Assembly: GCA_036346225.1 (NCBI GenBank)
Contig: JARFIW010000831.1
Span: 186,001 to 250,000 of the forward strand
Direction of reading: 5' to 3'
Length of the DNA stretch: 64,000 bases
Source of the DNA: Platerodrilus igneus
Taxonomy: Eukaryota; Arthropoda; Insecta; Coleoptera; Lycidae
Shown here: positions 10,026 to 18,539 of the stretch, piece after piece
Layout: each line of letters begins with the position of its first letter
Position numbering within the stretch: the stretch's first letter is position 1
Translations under genes and position numbers: made by a program
The notes under the pieces: generated by a model
What the model saw: the letters and a program-made list of their open reading frames with translations, nothing else
Databases searched by the model: none
Told to the model about the DNA's origin: nothing

Positions 10026-10118
10026 CTAAGGAGAACTAATCACCGACGAGATGTGATCTGCGACCATTTTCGTGCTACTACCAAAATCACCACGTATTTT
10101 ACCGCCACGTTTAGCCAT
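10026..10118 (-). CDS. Possible 30-aa Gly/Lys-rich peptide upstream of MCP
   Basis: An ATG at 10,118 opens 30 codons beginning MAKRGGKIRGDFGSS and ends at a TAG at 10,026. It starts within a few bases of the stop of the upstream basic-protein gene and ends 21 bases before the MCP start, so it fills the gap in a polycistronic-like array. Short basic peptides are common in adeno-like virions. Without conservation data it may be chance. Confidence 0.3.
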   Translation of the reverse strand: MAKRGGKIRGDFGSSTKMVADHISSVISSP

Positions 10119-10442
10119 TTATAGTACTTTTTTTCTTTCTCGTATTCAAAAACTTGTAGCCGAGCGCTTTTAAGAAACTTGCGTCTGCGTGACTAAGAGC
10201 GAGGTTCTTCTTCCTCTTCTTTTTAATATGATGTCGCTTTTTCACACCTCTTCCGCTTTTTATTTCGTTATGGCCTAACGATGATTTGCGTGCGACTGCA
10301 GATTTCGAGAACGTTTTTTGCGTTTTATATAGGTTTGTTTTTGAGGAAGAAGAAGAAGATGAAGAAGACTTCGGCAGCAACGACGATAACAATGCCCAAC
10401 GCGCGGATTTTTTCTTAGGTATATTGACGACTGCGGCTAACG

Positions 10443-10481
<39 letters not shown>

Positions 10482-10509
10482 AACGCTCGTCATCGTAAAC
10501 GACGCCCAT
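10111..10509 (-). pseudogene. Basic Ser/Lys-rich protein with poly-Gln run, in-frame TAG at codon 10
   Basis: From ATG 10,509 the frame reads nine codons, a TAG at 10,480-10,482, then twelve CAG codons and an open frame to 10,111. The TAG sits exactly where a thirteenth CAG would be, so it looks like a CAG-to-TAG change in a poly-Gln tract. The rest has a Ser9 run and a basic patch (KKRHHIKKKRKK) like nuclear or DNA-binding core proteins. Function unknown; it may be a virion core protein. It lies between penton and MCP genes. Confidence 0.5.
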
Positions 10510-10531
10510 TTTTAACTTAATAATAATTTTA

Positions 10532-11278
10532 TTATTCGCGTCTTAGCTCTAGGCGAACGCAAAGGTACGTATCCTTCGAAAAATTAACCGCTTCACCCGT
10601 ATGATCCACCAGTCTCAACGTAATGTTATCGAATTCGTCCACGCACAGAGGGAAACGAATTATATTGCTGGGTTGTTGTTCTATGCTGTAGCCTGGGGGC
10701 ACGGTTAGGCCAAATTCGTAAATGCTATGACAAAGTTGGTTATTGCGGTACGCTCCCGTCGTAATGTTAGTATCTACGAAAATATTAGATACCGAAATTA
10801 TTTCCACATCGCGATCGGACGTATGCGAACGACCTTCCTCTAAATTTCGATCATAAAATCCCAGCATTCGGCCTATGTTGCCGCGCTTCGTGAAGTCTAC
10901 GGAGTATTTCGATTTTATTTCGCACTTTAGGGTATTATTATTAGCTCTTAAAGAAAACAAGCCGTCAACCAATCCGTCGTCGTCCAAAGTTACGGTCGAA
11001 TTAATTTCTTTGTTGGCTTTAGCCGACTCCAATATCTTTTTTCTCAGGAACGTGTTTAGCTCGTCTATTTCGTAGCATCCCTCGTCGATGGTGATTTCTT
11101 TATCTTTATCTTAATAGAACTTATTATTTCCCTCGTAAATATTTCGAACGGTGTTGCACGTGTAAAGACCCACCAAGCCGCAGGTGTACGTGCCGCCATC
11201 GTTCAGTCTCACAGGTGGGTATAGCGTACCGCTGCTGATGGTATTTCCATACCCGAAGATCGTGAATGTCCTAGACAT
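10532..11278 (-). pseudogene. Penton-like minor capsid protein, one in-frame stop
   Basis: Single jelly-roll minor capsid (penton) protein of insect Polintons. From ATG 11,278 to the stop at 10,532 is exactly 249 codons in one frame. It is interrupted only by TAA at 11,111-11,113 (codon 56). Recognisable family features are the N-terminal FTIFGYGNT, ITIDEGCYEIDELN just after the stop, SVDFTKRGNIGRMLGF, VTNI-like 'SNIFVDTNI', HSIYEFGLTVPPGYSI and the final LRLVDHTGE...VRLEL. The start overlaps the protease stop by 8 bases. A penton caps the five-fold vertices; that role is by family. Confidence 0.8.
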
Positions 11279-11732
11279 GACTGTAGCGCTCCGAGGGCAT
11301 TATGGTTCTTTTATGTAAAAATTTCAACACCAAATGACCACACACGATCGTGTTAAAGTCTTGCTCCCTTTCCACGTTATAATATATATCGCTACCGTGA
11401 AAATATCTTAAGACTTCCTCGGGAGGCCTCAGGTCTCCGAAACTATCGAAGTATATCACCGTATTGGCCCTTTTTTTATAACCGACCCAATGCGTGCCCG
11501 GACCGGATCCATCGTCTAAATTTATAATACCACTTTCGTTTCGCCACGGCGGTGCTAAGCTTCCGTCGCGTCTTTTTAGCGGCAACTCGTCTTGCATGTA
11601 CACGCCTCTAAAATACGGAACACTTTTAGCATATTTGTGCAGATCGAGATCGGTCAATGCGCGCATGGGAGGTGTAAGGGTGGTGGTGGTGGTGGTGGCG
11701 AGCTTAGCATTCCTCGACACCGTCGAAGTCAT
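11271..11732 (-). CDS. PRO: Adenovirus-type cysteine protease (153 aa), intact
   Basis: Adenain-like maturation protease that cleaves virion precursors. Catalytic residues visible in order: His81 in GTHWVGY, Asp96 in VIYFDSFG, Gln124 upstream of the nucleophile, and Cys131 in VCGHLVLKFL. The spacing fits the family. The ATG at 11,732 overlaps the stop of the upstream gene as ATGA, and the end overlaps the penton start, which supports a co-transcribed virion block. A Thr-rich stretch encoded by GGT repeats (11,680-11,696 on the plus strand) lies at residues 13-20. Confidence 0.9.
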   Translation of the reverse strand: MTSTVSRNAKLATTTTTTLTPPMRALTDLDLHKYAKSVPYFRGVYMQDELPLKRRDGSLAPPWRNESGIINLDDGSGPGTHWVGYKKRANTVIYFDSFGDLRPPEEVLRYFHGSDIYYNVEREQDFNTIVCGHLVLKFLHKRTIMPSERYSHV

Positions 11733-12642
11733 CCGTTTTTTGAATCCCCCGGATAAGGTTTCAAGTACAAGGCGCTACCTTTCTTGCGAGGCTTTAAATA
11801 CAATCCGCTGCCGACTTTTTTCTCTTCCATGGCTCTGTTGTGACGTGCGTTCTCGTCGAAATACCTCTTTGCATTTTTGGCCCAATTGATGGCGTTTGCA
11901 ACACTCGACGCTCCGCCGGCCAGTGCTCCGAGCGCCGAAAGACCCGCAAATATCGGAATCAAGGGCAATAAGCCCCCTCGCTTGGGCACCGGTATTATGC
12001 GCGGTACTTTAATTTTCGAACGACCTCCCATCCTGTTGACTATAATTTTTGCGGCATTCATCGCGCTCGAAATGAGACGATTATGCGAAGCATCTCCGTG
12101 TCCTTTACTCTTGATGCTTTGTTTTCTGATTTCTTTAGATATTTTACTTATAAGACCGCCTCTGAAGGAGCATTTTCTGTCGACGTTGCCGTTATTGTCT
12201 TTGAATTTACCCGAGCATCGACGTACTCGACGTCGTCGTTTTTGTCGTCGTCGTCGTCGTCGTCCTCGCTGTCGACGATCCAGTTTCACAGCCATTTTCT
12301 TGTCTATTCCCATAGTTTGGGTTTCGCTTTCATTGCAGCTGTTACGCTCAACGCTGCGAGCTTCTCGGACCACTTAGAATCTTTGGCCTTGACTCGCCGC
12401 CAAGCCGCTTCTTGCAAGACCTTGTCGGCCTCGTGCCTGCGCTCCACGTCTTTGTGATGCGAATACGCGATGTCGTGCTGCTTGCACGCTTCGTCTAGAG
12501 GATTAATACCTTTGTCTCCGCGGTTTAAACGCTCTTGTAGCCTGGTTCCGGGACCGCAGAAGTTATGACCAGGAAGGTGCAGTTCGAAGGGCAATTTATT
12601 TAAGAGGTTGTTGAACAACCCTTCACCCCCGTGTACCAACAT
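11729..12642 (-). pseudogene. Phospholipase A2-like / core-like minor virion protein, one frame change
   Basis: Two overlapping ORFs (12,304-12,642 and 11,729-12,373) form what is normally one insect-Polinton protein. The N-part is a parvovirus-VP1-like PLA2: Ca-binding loop FCGPGT and active-site CKQHDIAY with the catalytic His-Asp. Such domains help virions leave endosomes. The C-part has an Arg-rich stretch, then KRGGLLPLIPIFAGLSALG followed by a Gly-Ala helix, HNRAMEEK and paired 'LYLKP' repeats (GSGLYLKP, GSALYLKP). The last part resembles adenovirus-like small core/cement proteins. The frames switch within 12,304-12,373. It is described only; roles are by family. Confidence 0.78.
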
Positions 12643-12676
12643 TGACTAACATATCTCCTACAATAACGTAACCATT

Positions 12677-12680
<4 letters not shown>

Positions 12681-12722
<42 letters not shown>
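12681..12722. repeat. (TA)n microsatellite
   Basis: About 21 TA units in the short gap between the PLA2-like gene start and the next minus-strand gene. It sits where a promoter for the PLA2/protease/penton block would be expected. Confidence 0.95.
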
Positions 12723-12728
<6 letters not shown>

Positions 12729-12765
12729 AACTGCATACAGAATAAATTTTATTTACAAAAAAGGA

Positions 12766-13881
12766 TCATACACTATCTTTAAAATACAAAGGTTTCATTT
12801 CGACATTTAAATTCTTTTGATATAAACATAATACGTCATCGACAATTTTGTGAGGGAAATGGCGCGTGATTTCTAATAAGCCGAGTCTGTTGATATCGTA
12901 AAGAACGTTTAGGGTACTTAGGGATGGATTTCCAAATACGTATTCGCTTATCATCTCGACTCGACATAAGATTTGATCCTGCATGTTCGAATAAAGTCCA
13001 GCATCCGCGGGGAGGGGCCCGCCTTCACCTCCATCGTCGCCGTCGCCGCTACTGCTCTTGCACCTGTTATACGCGTAAGCTCCGAACTCTTCGGGAAGGC
13101 AAGTGGCGACGCACTCTATATTTCTATCGTAGAACTCTTGAAAATCTTGTCCTTTCAATATTTCTAATTTGAGCATTATAAGAGGCGTTAGAGTAAACAC
13201 TTTTGCAAATTCTTCGCGGGAGAGAGAAATTCGCGCAACATTGTATCCGGATCCTGTTGTTGTTGTTGATTCTAATGCGGCGAGAGCCGCAGCAGTTTTT
13301 TGCACCTCGACTCTATGAATGGACTCGTATTCGTCTTTAAATTCCACTTCCAAGTACCCGTCGATCGTCTGATGCATTTCACGCCTCCAGTGCCATACGT
13401 CTGCGACTACGGAGGCGGCGGTAGCGCCTGCAGATGCAACCTTGGCAGTATCCGAGCGGTTGGAAAAAAATTTTCTAAATTTATGTTCGATATTGATAGA
13501 CGACAAATCTTTCCACTCGTTTTCGTCCATTTGCAATTCGCCTTCTTTACAAAATCTGTTGGGGCATATAAGTCTGATAACAGGGCTAAAATCCATATTG
13601 CTCTTTCGTTTGGTTAAGCCCACTTCGATCGTATGGCCGTGAGCGCACCATTGCGCATTCTCCTTGGAGGAATTCAATCGGTATTCGGTGCTACATATCA
13701 GGGGATCCATCGCCTGATCGTTATCGTAGACATAAATACCTGACAAAACTTGCGGCGATCCAGATACTGCACACGTAGATGATGATGATGACGAAATTAC
13801 GTCATCATCATCGTTATTTAAAAATACTTGACTGTCGTCACCACTTGTATGATTATTTTCGTCTTGAATATACTTCACCAT
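12766..13881 (-). CDS. Unknown Polinton protein with Cys/His cluster (371 aa)
   Basis: An intact 371-residue ORF from ATG 13,881. I do not recognise the family. The N-terminus has Asp and Ser runs from trinucleotide repeats. A possible metal-binding cluster is WCAHGH (near 78-83) followed by CPNRFC (near 110-115). The middle is Ala-rich and helical, and the C-terminal third looks globular (LSTLNVLYDINRLGLLEI). It lies beyond the virion genes on the same strand, so it is an accessory gene of the element. No signal peptide or membrane segment. Confidence 0.55.
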   Translation of the reverse strand: MVKYIQDENNHTSGDDSQVFLNNDDDDVISSSSSSTCAVSGSPQVLSGIYVYDNDQAMDPLICSTEYRLNSSKENAQWCAHGHTIEVGLTKRKSNMDFSPVIRLICPNRFCKEGELQMDENEWKDLSSINIEHKFRKFFSNRSDTAKVASAGATAASVVADVWHWRREMHQTIDGYLEVEFKDEYESIHRVEVQKTAAALAALESTTTTGSGYNVARISLSREEFAKVFTLTPLIMLKLEILKGQDFQEFYDRNIECVATCLPEEFGAYAYNRCKSSSGDGDDGGEGGPLPADAGLYSNMQDQILCRVEMISEYVFGNPSLSTLNVLYDINRLGLLEITRHFPHKIVDDVLCLYQKNLNVEMKPLYFKDSV

Positions 13882-13948
13882 AATTGCTATTTAATTAAGT
13901 GCAAAATTTCACGCGCACATACACACCCTGAACGAAGATACCTCCCGG

Positions 13949-14453
13949 TTAGAACTGAAAATTATTTTGCATGCGTAGGTTTACGTTCGAGCGCAAACGA
14001 TATTGCTCATGCGCGCATAGTTTATTTTTATATTTGTAATAGATGTAGTATGCCCACGCTTCTATTAATTGCATAAGTACGATGTGTTCTAAATACGTCC
14101 ATACACCATCTGAACTATCAAATTCTCGATCTTTTTTTTTTCTCGCTCTCTCTCTTTCTCTTTCGAAGGCGATTCGTTTATGATTCCATGGCATGACGTA
14201 CCATTCGGTCTCCGTAAAACTGCTATTATATTTAAATCTGATTTTAAACATCAGAAAAGGATCAATGCCAACTCCGTCTCCGACACAATCGCCCGCGCAT
14301 CCATTGTTCAACCATTCGGCGCCGTCGTCGTCGTCGTTGCCGTCCTCGCCGTCGCCGGATCCATCTACGTTTTCTATTTCTCGTCGTCGTTGAAGGCGTC
14401 CTCCTCCTCCTCTTAGATAACTTTTATAAATTAAAAGGTCTCTCGATACCGCG

Positions 14454-14502
<49 letters not shown>

Positions 14503-14821
14503 TCTCTGATGATGGCGATAAGGGAACCTCTTCCGAATGGTTCTGTTGCAGCTGCATGGTAATTAATTCCATACGTTTCCAATCTTTAGAGCGAGAGCAT
14601 CTTATTTCTTGTGACGACTCAGACTTCGACAATGCCAAAACGTCTTTATTTTCAACAACCTCGAAACATACGAATGCATTCGGAGGATCTACGGGAACCG
14701 GATTTCTTTGCCAGGAGGGCACGCTCGGTTTAAATATGTATAGGTAATTATTACATATTAAAGAGTAGGCGAGATATGCTGCGACGGCTGCGGGCGGTCC
14801 TTTAGGAGTCATTTCGAACAA
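13949..14821 (-). CDS. Unknown Polinton protein with poly-Ser tract (290 aa)
   Basis: Intact ORF, family unknown. An Ala/Pro-rich N-terminus (TPKGPPAAVAAYLAYS) is followed by a globular-looking segment, then a long Ser run encoded by the (GAC)n array at 14,454-14,503, an acidic Asp/Gly stretch, and a C-terminal part with FMLFKIRFKYNSSFTETEW and an aromatic-rich WTYLEHIVLMQLIEAWAYYIYY. Low-complexity linkers between short ordered parts suggest a scaffold or tether. The start is 20 bases from the next gene. Confidence 0.5.
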
Positions 14822-14840
14822 TGAGCATTTTTAATTGCAT

Positions 14841-15116
14841 TCATAGGTTTTTATTGCAGGGCTGCGATGTGTTGTGCGCGCGTACATATGGGGTAGAACA
14901 TGCGCATTCAGGACACGATTTTATTTGCAGAGGAGGTCCATCTATCTGATCTGCATGCGACGACGATTGTAAGCCATGCGCTAAACAATAGCGATGCGTC
15001 CATAATTGTTTTTGCAAATACTCCGGTAATTTATCGAAATTTCTGGCGACGTCTTTACTTGCATGCCTCTCGATATACTCGAGCGGTAATTTCGTAAGAT
15101 CCTCGACCGTCAACAT
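14841..15116 (-). CDS. Unknown small protein with Cys-rich C-terminus (91 aa)
   Basis: Begins MLTVEDLTKLPLEYIERH, an amphipathic helix pattern, and ends with a Cys cluster (KSCPECACS ... QPC). The helical N-terminus plus possible zinc site suggests a small interaction protein. Family not recognised. It is closely spaced with the 13,949-14,821 gene on the same strand. Confidence 0.45.
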   Translation of the reverse strand: MLTVEDLTKLPLEYIERHASKDVARNFDKLPEYLQKQLWTHRYCLAHGLQSSSHADQIDGPPLQIKSCPECACSTPYVRAHNTSQPCNKNL

Positions 15117-15189
15117 TCTTCTATATTACAAACGTATATGATTAAAAATGAACATATCATCTCGTAGACAAGTTTCTTACCCCCCTTCC

Positions 15190-15786
15190 TTAAGAATACA
15201 TACTATATGTTCCTGCATGATTTATATTGACGCCTAAATTTAATATTCTCAAAAGAGCTAACCCGCTTTGCTTTACGGTATATTCGCCCAGTTTATTGTT
15301 CAATTCCTGAATGGCTTCGAGTTTAATTTGAGTTTGAAAGTCTTCAATTTTTAAAATTTTATAATTTTTAGTAGTAAAATGTCTGAGCGATGACGATGAT
15401 GATGACGATGTATCCACGGCTTCTGAAGACGATGATGTTGATGCGTTAGGCTTTACGTATTCACCGTTAAACACGAAATTAATTTTAAGAGAGCCGAATT
15501 TTCTCAAACATTTCCTCAAACGTCGCTCTATTAGGGCGAATGCATCTTCTAAAAATTGCATGGGATCTATGTGATATAAATTGACCACAGCACTCGAACG
15601 TATCCTGCGGGCGAAAGCCGATTTCAAATCGACCCACACGATATTGTTCGACGTTCTACGTCTTTTGACATTCTTCTTTGATGTTAATCTATCGAAATTT
15701 TCAGCAGGATCGTCGACTTCGACGTTGTTCGCATAACCCTCGTCGTCGTCCTTCGCACTAGTATTATCGCCGGATCCATTCTTTTA
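15190..15786 (-). CDS. Stand-alone copy of the PolB N-terminal domain
   Basis: The frame is open from about 15,786 to 15,190; no ATG start is seen, so it may be spliced, frameshifted upstream, or use 15,639. The protein aligns along about 130 residues with PolB residues 105-240. Matching blocks: W-x-x-(L/I)xSAF(A/K)xRI, F(L/I)ED, LKIN-x-V, a F-T-(T/S)-x-N segment, and finally (I/E)L-x-LNVNIN versus ILNLGVNIN. A Ser run encoded by GAT/GAC repeats (15,390-15,440) is inserted in the middle. The shared domain is usually part of insect Polinton PolB-type proteins. Here it also exists as a separate gene at the other end of the element. Confidence 0.62.
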
Positions 15787-15975
15787 CTAATACCTGCCCT
15801 CTGATCGCCCTATCACGCTTGCTTTTTGCATTAGAAACAATCTGATTACATTTCAGATTTAGCAGCATCGATTCATAGTGACGTTTTCGACCTACGTTGC
15901 AAGCACTTTTCAATTGTTTTAAAATTGCACGCGTTGAGGTAGCGCGTCTGGAATTTTTAATTCGTCCGAAGCTTG
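15764..15975 (-). other. Short open frame upstream of the domain-duplicate gene
   Basis: About 63 codons are open on the minus strand, ending at TAA 15,764. The product is basic (Arg/Lys-rich; includes KSKRDRAIRGQ). It overlaps the 5' end of the downstream frame, so it may be the N-terminal part of that gene after a frameshift. No ATG in frame near the start. Weak candidate. Confidence 0.25.
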
Positions 15976-16879
15976 AGACATTTTTTACACTTTCGACACA
16001 CGATGTTTACCGTTCGAATAATTACACAATAATAAATAGAAAAATATTTTGGATATTCTTTTTACCAAGACGACGAAACTATTATTTGTAGTAGGGGAGA
16101 AATTTTTTTTTTCAGATACAAAACGCAGCACGCTATTATTTTTTTTTATTGACACCTGTAATAAAAACCTTGCGGTTATTTCCCCAGCCTTATTCTCCTT
16201 ATACTTCATCATAATTGCCTACGACATGTCGAGCGTAACATTTTCAAATTATTAAAAGATTACTTGAAACGTCTTGCACGTGTCCGACCTCTTTTGAGAT
16301 AATCGTAACCCCGTATTTTTTGCCCGACAATCTGGAATCTCTGCGTTATTTTAAATCATTACAAACTCGCATACAAAGAAGTCGCCGCCTGCACATACTT
16401 AACCTCTACATCGACCTCTCATAAATAAACGATTCTTATTACCCCGATACGTCCGGGCGGCGGTCCCAGACAGACAGACTTCCGTCATCGACTATCTCTA
16501 TGCATTCATTCCTACAATGTATACGAATTAAATAGCACACTTTTTCATCTTTTCGGAGGCAAAAAATACACGCACACGTCATCGAACCATTTATACCCCG
16601 AACAATTCGATTTCGATATACGACGCGTACACCTTTATATTTCCTTTCATAAACTAATCTCACACCCCCGACGACGAACGCGACCACTACGATACCCGAA
16701 AACCCATTCTTAAAACAAAAACACATTCGCACAACTTGCGCGGCTCTTACAATATTTCATCTTAGACTAAAACAATGACACACACGTCCACCACGCACCC
16801 TCCCCAAAAAACACACGCCTACACCTATACACATAATAATACATACCTTTCTTTTCAAAAATAAAACACAACACCCGAT
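15976..16879. other. Non-coding right shoulder of the Polinton
   Basis: No convincing gene. Small ORFs at 15,985-16,255 and 16,439-16,732 are low-complexity or lack any recognisable motif. The sequence becomes C/A-rich toward 16,700, as seen near Polinton termini. Confidence 0.5.
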
Positions 16880-17250
16880 CGATATCTACACTTTTATCAT
16901 AAGGGCGCCCCAACTTCTCCATTAACATCACCACCACCCATACATGACTACACCTACACACACACACACACACACACCTGCACATACATACTTCTCTTTT
17001 CTATAATACACACACCCTTTACAAGATATTTATGATCCTTTAAAAAGGGCTGGCCAGCTTCTCCATAGCTATACTATTGTTATCCTCAAACCTAACTAAT
17101 ACTAACACACACACACACACACACACACACCTACACATACATGACCTTCACACATACATACTTCTCTTTTCTATAATACACACACCCTTTACAAGATATT
17201 TATGACCCTTTAAAAAGGGCTGGCTCAGCTTCTCCATAGTTATACTACTT
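16880..17250. repeat. CA-rich tandem array, about 170-bp unit, probable Polinton end region
   Basis: Copies at 16,991-17,075 and 17,161-17,246 are nearly identical: CTTCTCTTTTCTATAATACA, then CACCCTTTACAAGATATTTA, then AAAAAGGGCTGG and a CTTCTCCATAG box. They are separated by (AC)n. A third, diverged copy of the AAGGGC..CTTCTCCAT box lies at about 16,900-16,925. The period is about 145-170 bp. Tandem repeats inside terminal inverted repeats are usual for Polintons, but the opposite end is not visible here. Confidence 0.7.
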
Positions 17251-17994
17251 ACAATTGTGGTTCGTCGTTATAAATCACTGGTAAGATTGATTCAGTTACT
17301 AACAAAGACAACAATTTAATTTTATGCTAAGGTCTTCAAAACTTACTGATAAGATCGATCCAACTTGGGTCTGTTAAATATAAAACATCTACTATGCGTG
17401 AGTGTGGACTATCTAAAACAGGTTGTATATAGTAAAAAGAATTCATCAACCCTAAATCAGTATTGAGTCCAGTGGCAATTTTTAATACAGCAAACCATCA
17501 AAACCAAGCGTAACGGAAAAGGAGATGTACAACGTAGACACCCAATTTTAACCAAAAGCGAAACTTAGACTAAACCCGTTGAAAATAAAGTTCATATTAG
17601 TTACTCATTAAATTTAACCTCTCTTGCCAATCTCACTAAGCAAACACTGAAAAGGAAGAAGGCGTGAAAATTGCCGATTTCATTTCAAAATTCGAGAAAC
17701 TTGCACATTCAGGAACGTCGAACAGAGTCCCTGAAATCCAGTTTAAAAAATCAATTATTTCAATACCAAAAGCTACCTATCAATTAATTTATCAATATTG
17801 GGTCTGATAACAATACCTTTGGAAGTAATGAAAGAATGGGTAACAAGGCAACACTAGAATTCAATTTAAAGAGTGATCTTTCGAAATTTGGATAAGAAAA
17901 TACTCATGGAAAAACTATTGCAAAGCTTAGAAATAAATTTAAACATTTCAACAACGCTAATAAATGATATCTATTTGTACATGCAAGGATAGAG
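17251..17994. other. AT-rich spacer, no gene seen
   Basis: No ORF of interest and no recognisable repeat family. It separates the Polinton from the foldback element. Confidence 0.5.
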
Positions 17995-18032
17995 TAGAAG
18001 GCATAGGAGGGCCATAAAAAAATTGCTTTACT

Positions 18033-18200
18033 TATTTTAGTTAAATTTCGACTTCGATCTCAAAATTTAGTTAAATTTCGATTTCGATCTCGAGATTTAG
18101 TTAAATTTCAACTTCAATGTCGAAATTTAGTTAAATTTCAACTTTGATCTCGAAATTTATTAAATTTCGATTTCGATGTCGAAATTTAGTTAAATTTTGG
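18033..18200 (+). repeat. 30-bp tandem repeats, left arm
   Basis: Five to six imperfect copies of TTAGTTAAATTTCGA followed by (C/T)TTC(G/A)AT(C/G)TCGAAA. Each unit contains a near-palindrome TTCGA..TCGAA. Reverse complement of the right-arm array. Confidence 0.9.
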
Positions 18201-18339
18201 AGCATTTTTCCTCAACAGTCTTAGATAATAATATTATAAATCGATATTGTACCCCAATACAGGGCCGACACCATATTGACTACGCTCGATTATTTTCTAT
18301 TGGGTTATTTACTTAACCAATAAATTTGTACGAGTTAAG

Positions 18340-18465
18340 AGAACATTATGCAAGAAGTACGACGTATATCTGTGGAGGTTATTGATGAAGTTCAAAAAGA
18401 GTTCATCGACTGCCTTGGTCATTGTTAGGCCGTCAACGGCTCCCAATTCAAACATTTTCTTTAAT
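18340..18465 (+). pseudogene. Transposase C-terminal remnant, left arm
   Basis: The plus strand encodes RRISVEVIDEVQKEFIDC, one stop, then a NG-x-QF-x-HFL-like end. This matches the C-terminus (usually ...NGGHFEHLL) of a mariner-superfamily insect transposase, also present at 36,660-37,395 and 45,590-46,040. Only the tail is retained. Confidence 0.5.
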
Positions 18466-18539
18466 TATTTGATATTTGTTTTCAATTTTTAGTAGATGTT
18501 GGTGTATAGTATAAATTCTATTTTCCTTATGTGACCCAT

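Larger units (their letters stand above)
1..17250. mobile_element. Polinton/Maverick (adintovirus-like) element, left end outside the window
   Basis: This block contains the diagnostic Polinton gene set: protein-primed PolB, retroviral-type integrase, adenovirus-type protease, packaging ATPase, double-jelly-roll MCP and penton-like protein. Polintons are self-synthesising transposons that may also form virions. The terminal inverted repeats cannot be paired because only one end is in the window; the right limit is placed at the end of a CA-rich tandem array and is approximate. PolB (plus) and integrase (minus) are adjacent and convergent inside the element. Several genes carry frameshifts or single stops, while MCP and protease stay open, so the copy is a recent fossil or contains assembly indels. 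Confidence 0.88.

Noticed and set aside
11877..12457. Plus-strand ORFs opposite the PLA2/core gene
   Set aside because: Antisense shadows created by GC-rich codon bias and GTC runs.
724..12642. Programmed frameshifting as the explanation for the broken Polinton genes
   Set aside because: Breaks are numerous, at non-equivalent places, include plain nonsense codons, and lack consistent slippery sites; mutation or assembly error is simpler.
16439..16985. Minus-strand ORFs rich in Cys and Val
   Set aside because: Arise from the CA-rich terminal repeats; no family resemblance.
18033..18200. CRISPR-like array of about 30-bp repeats
   Set aside because: Units are contiguous without spacers, imperfect, and mirrored in the opposite arm of a transposon in eukaryotic DNA.
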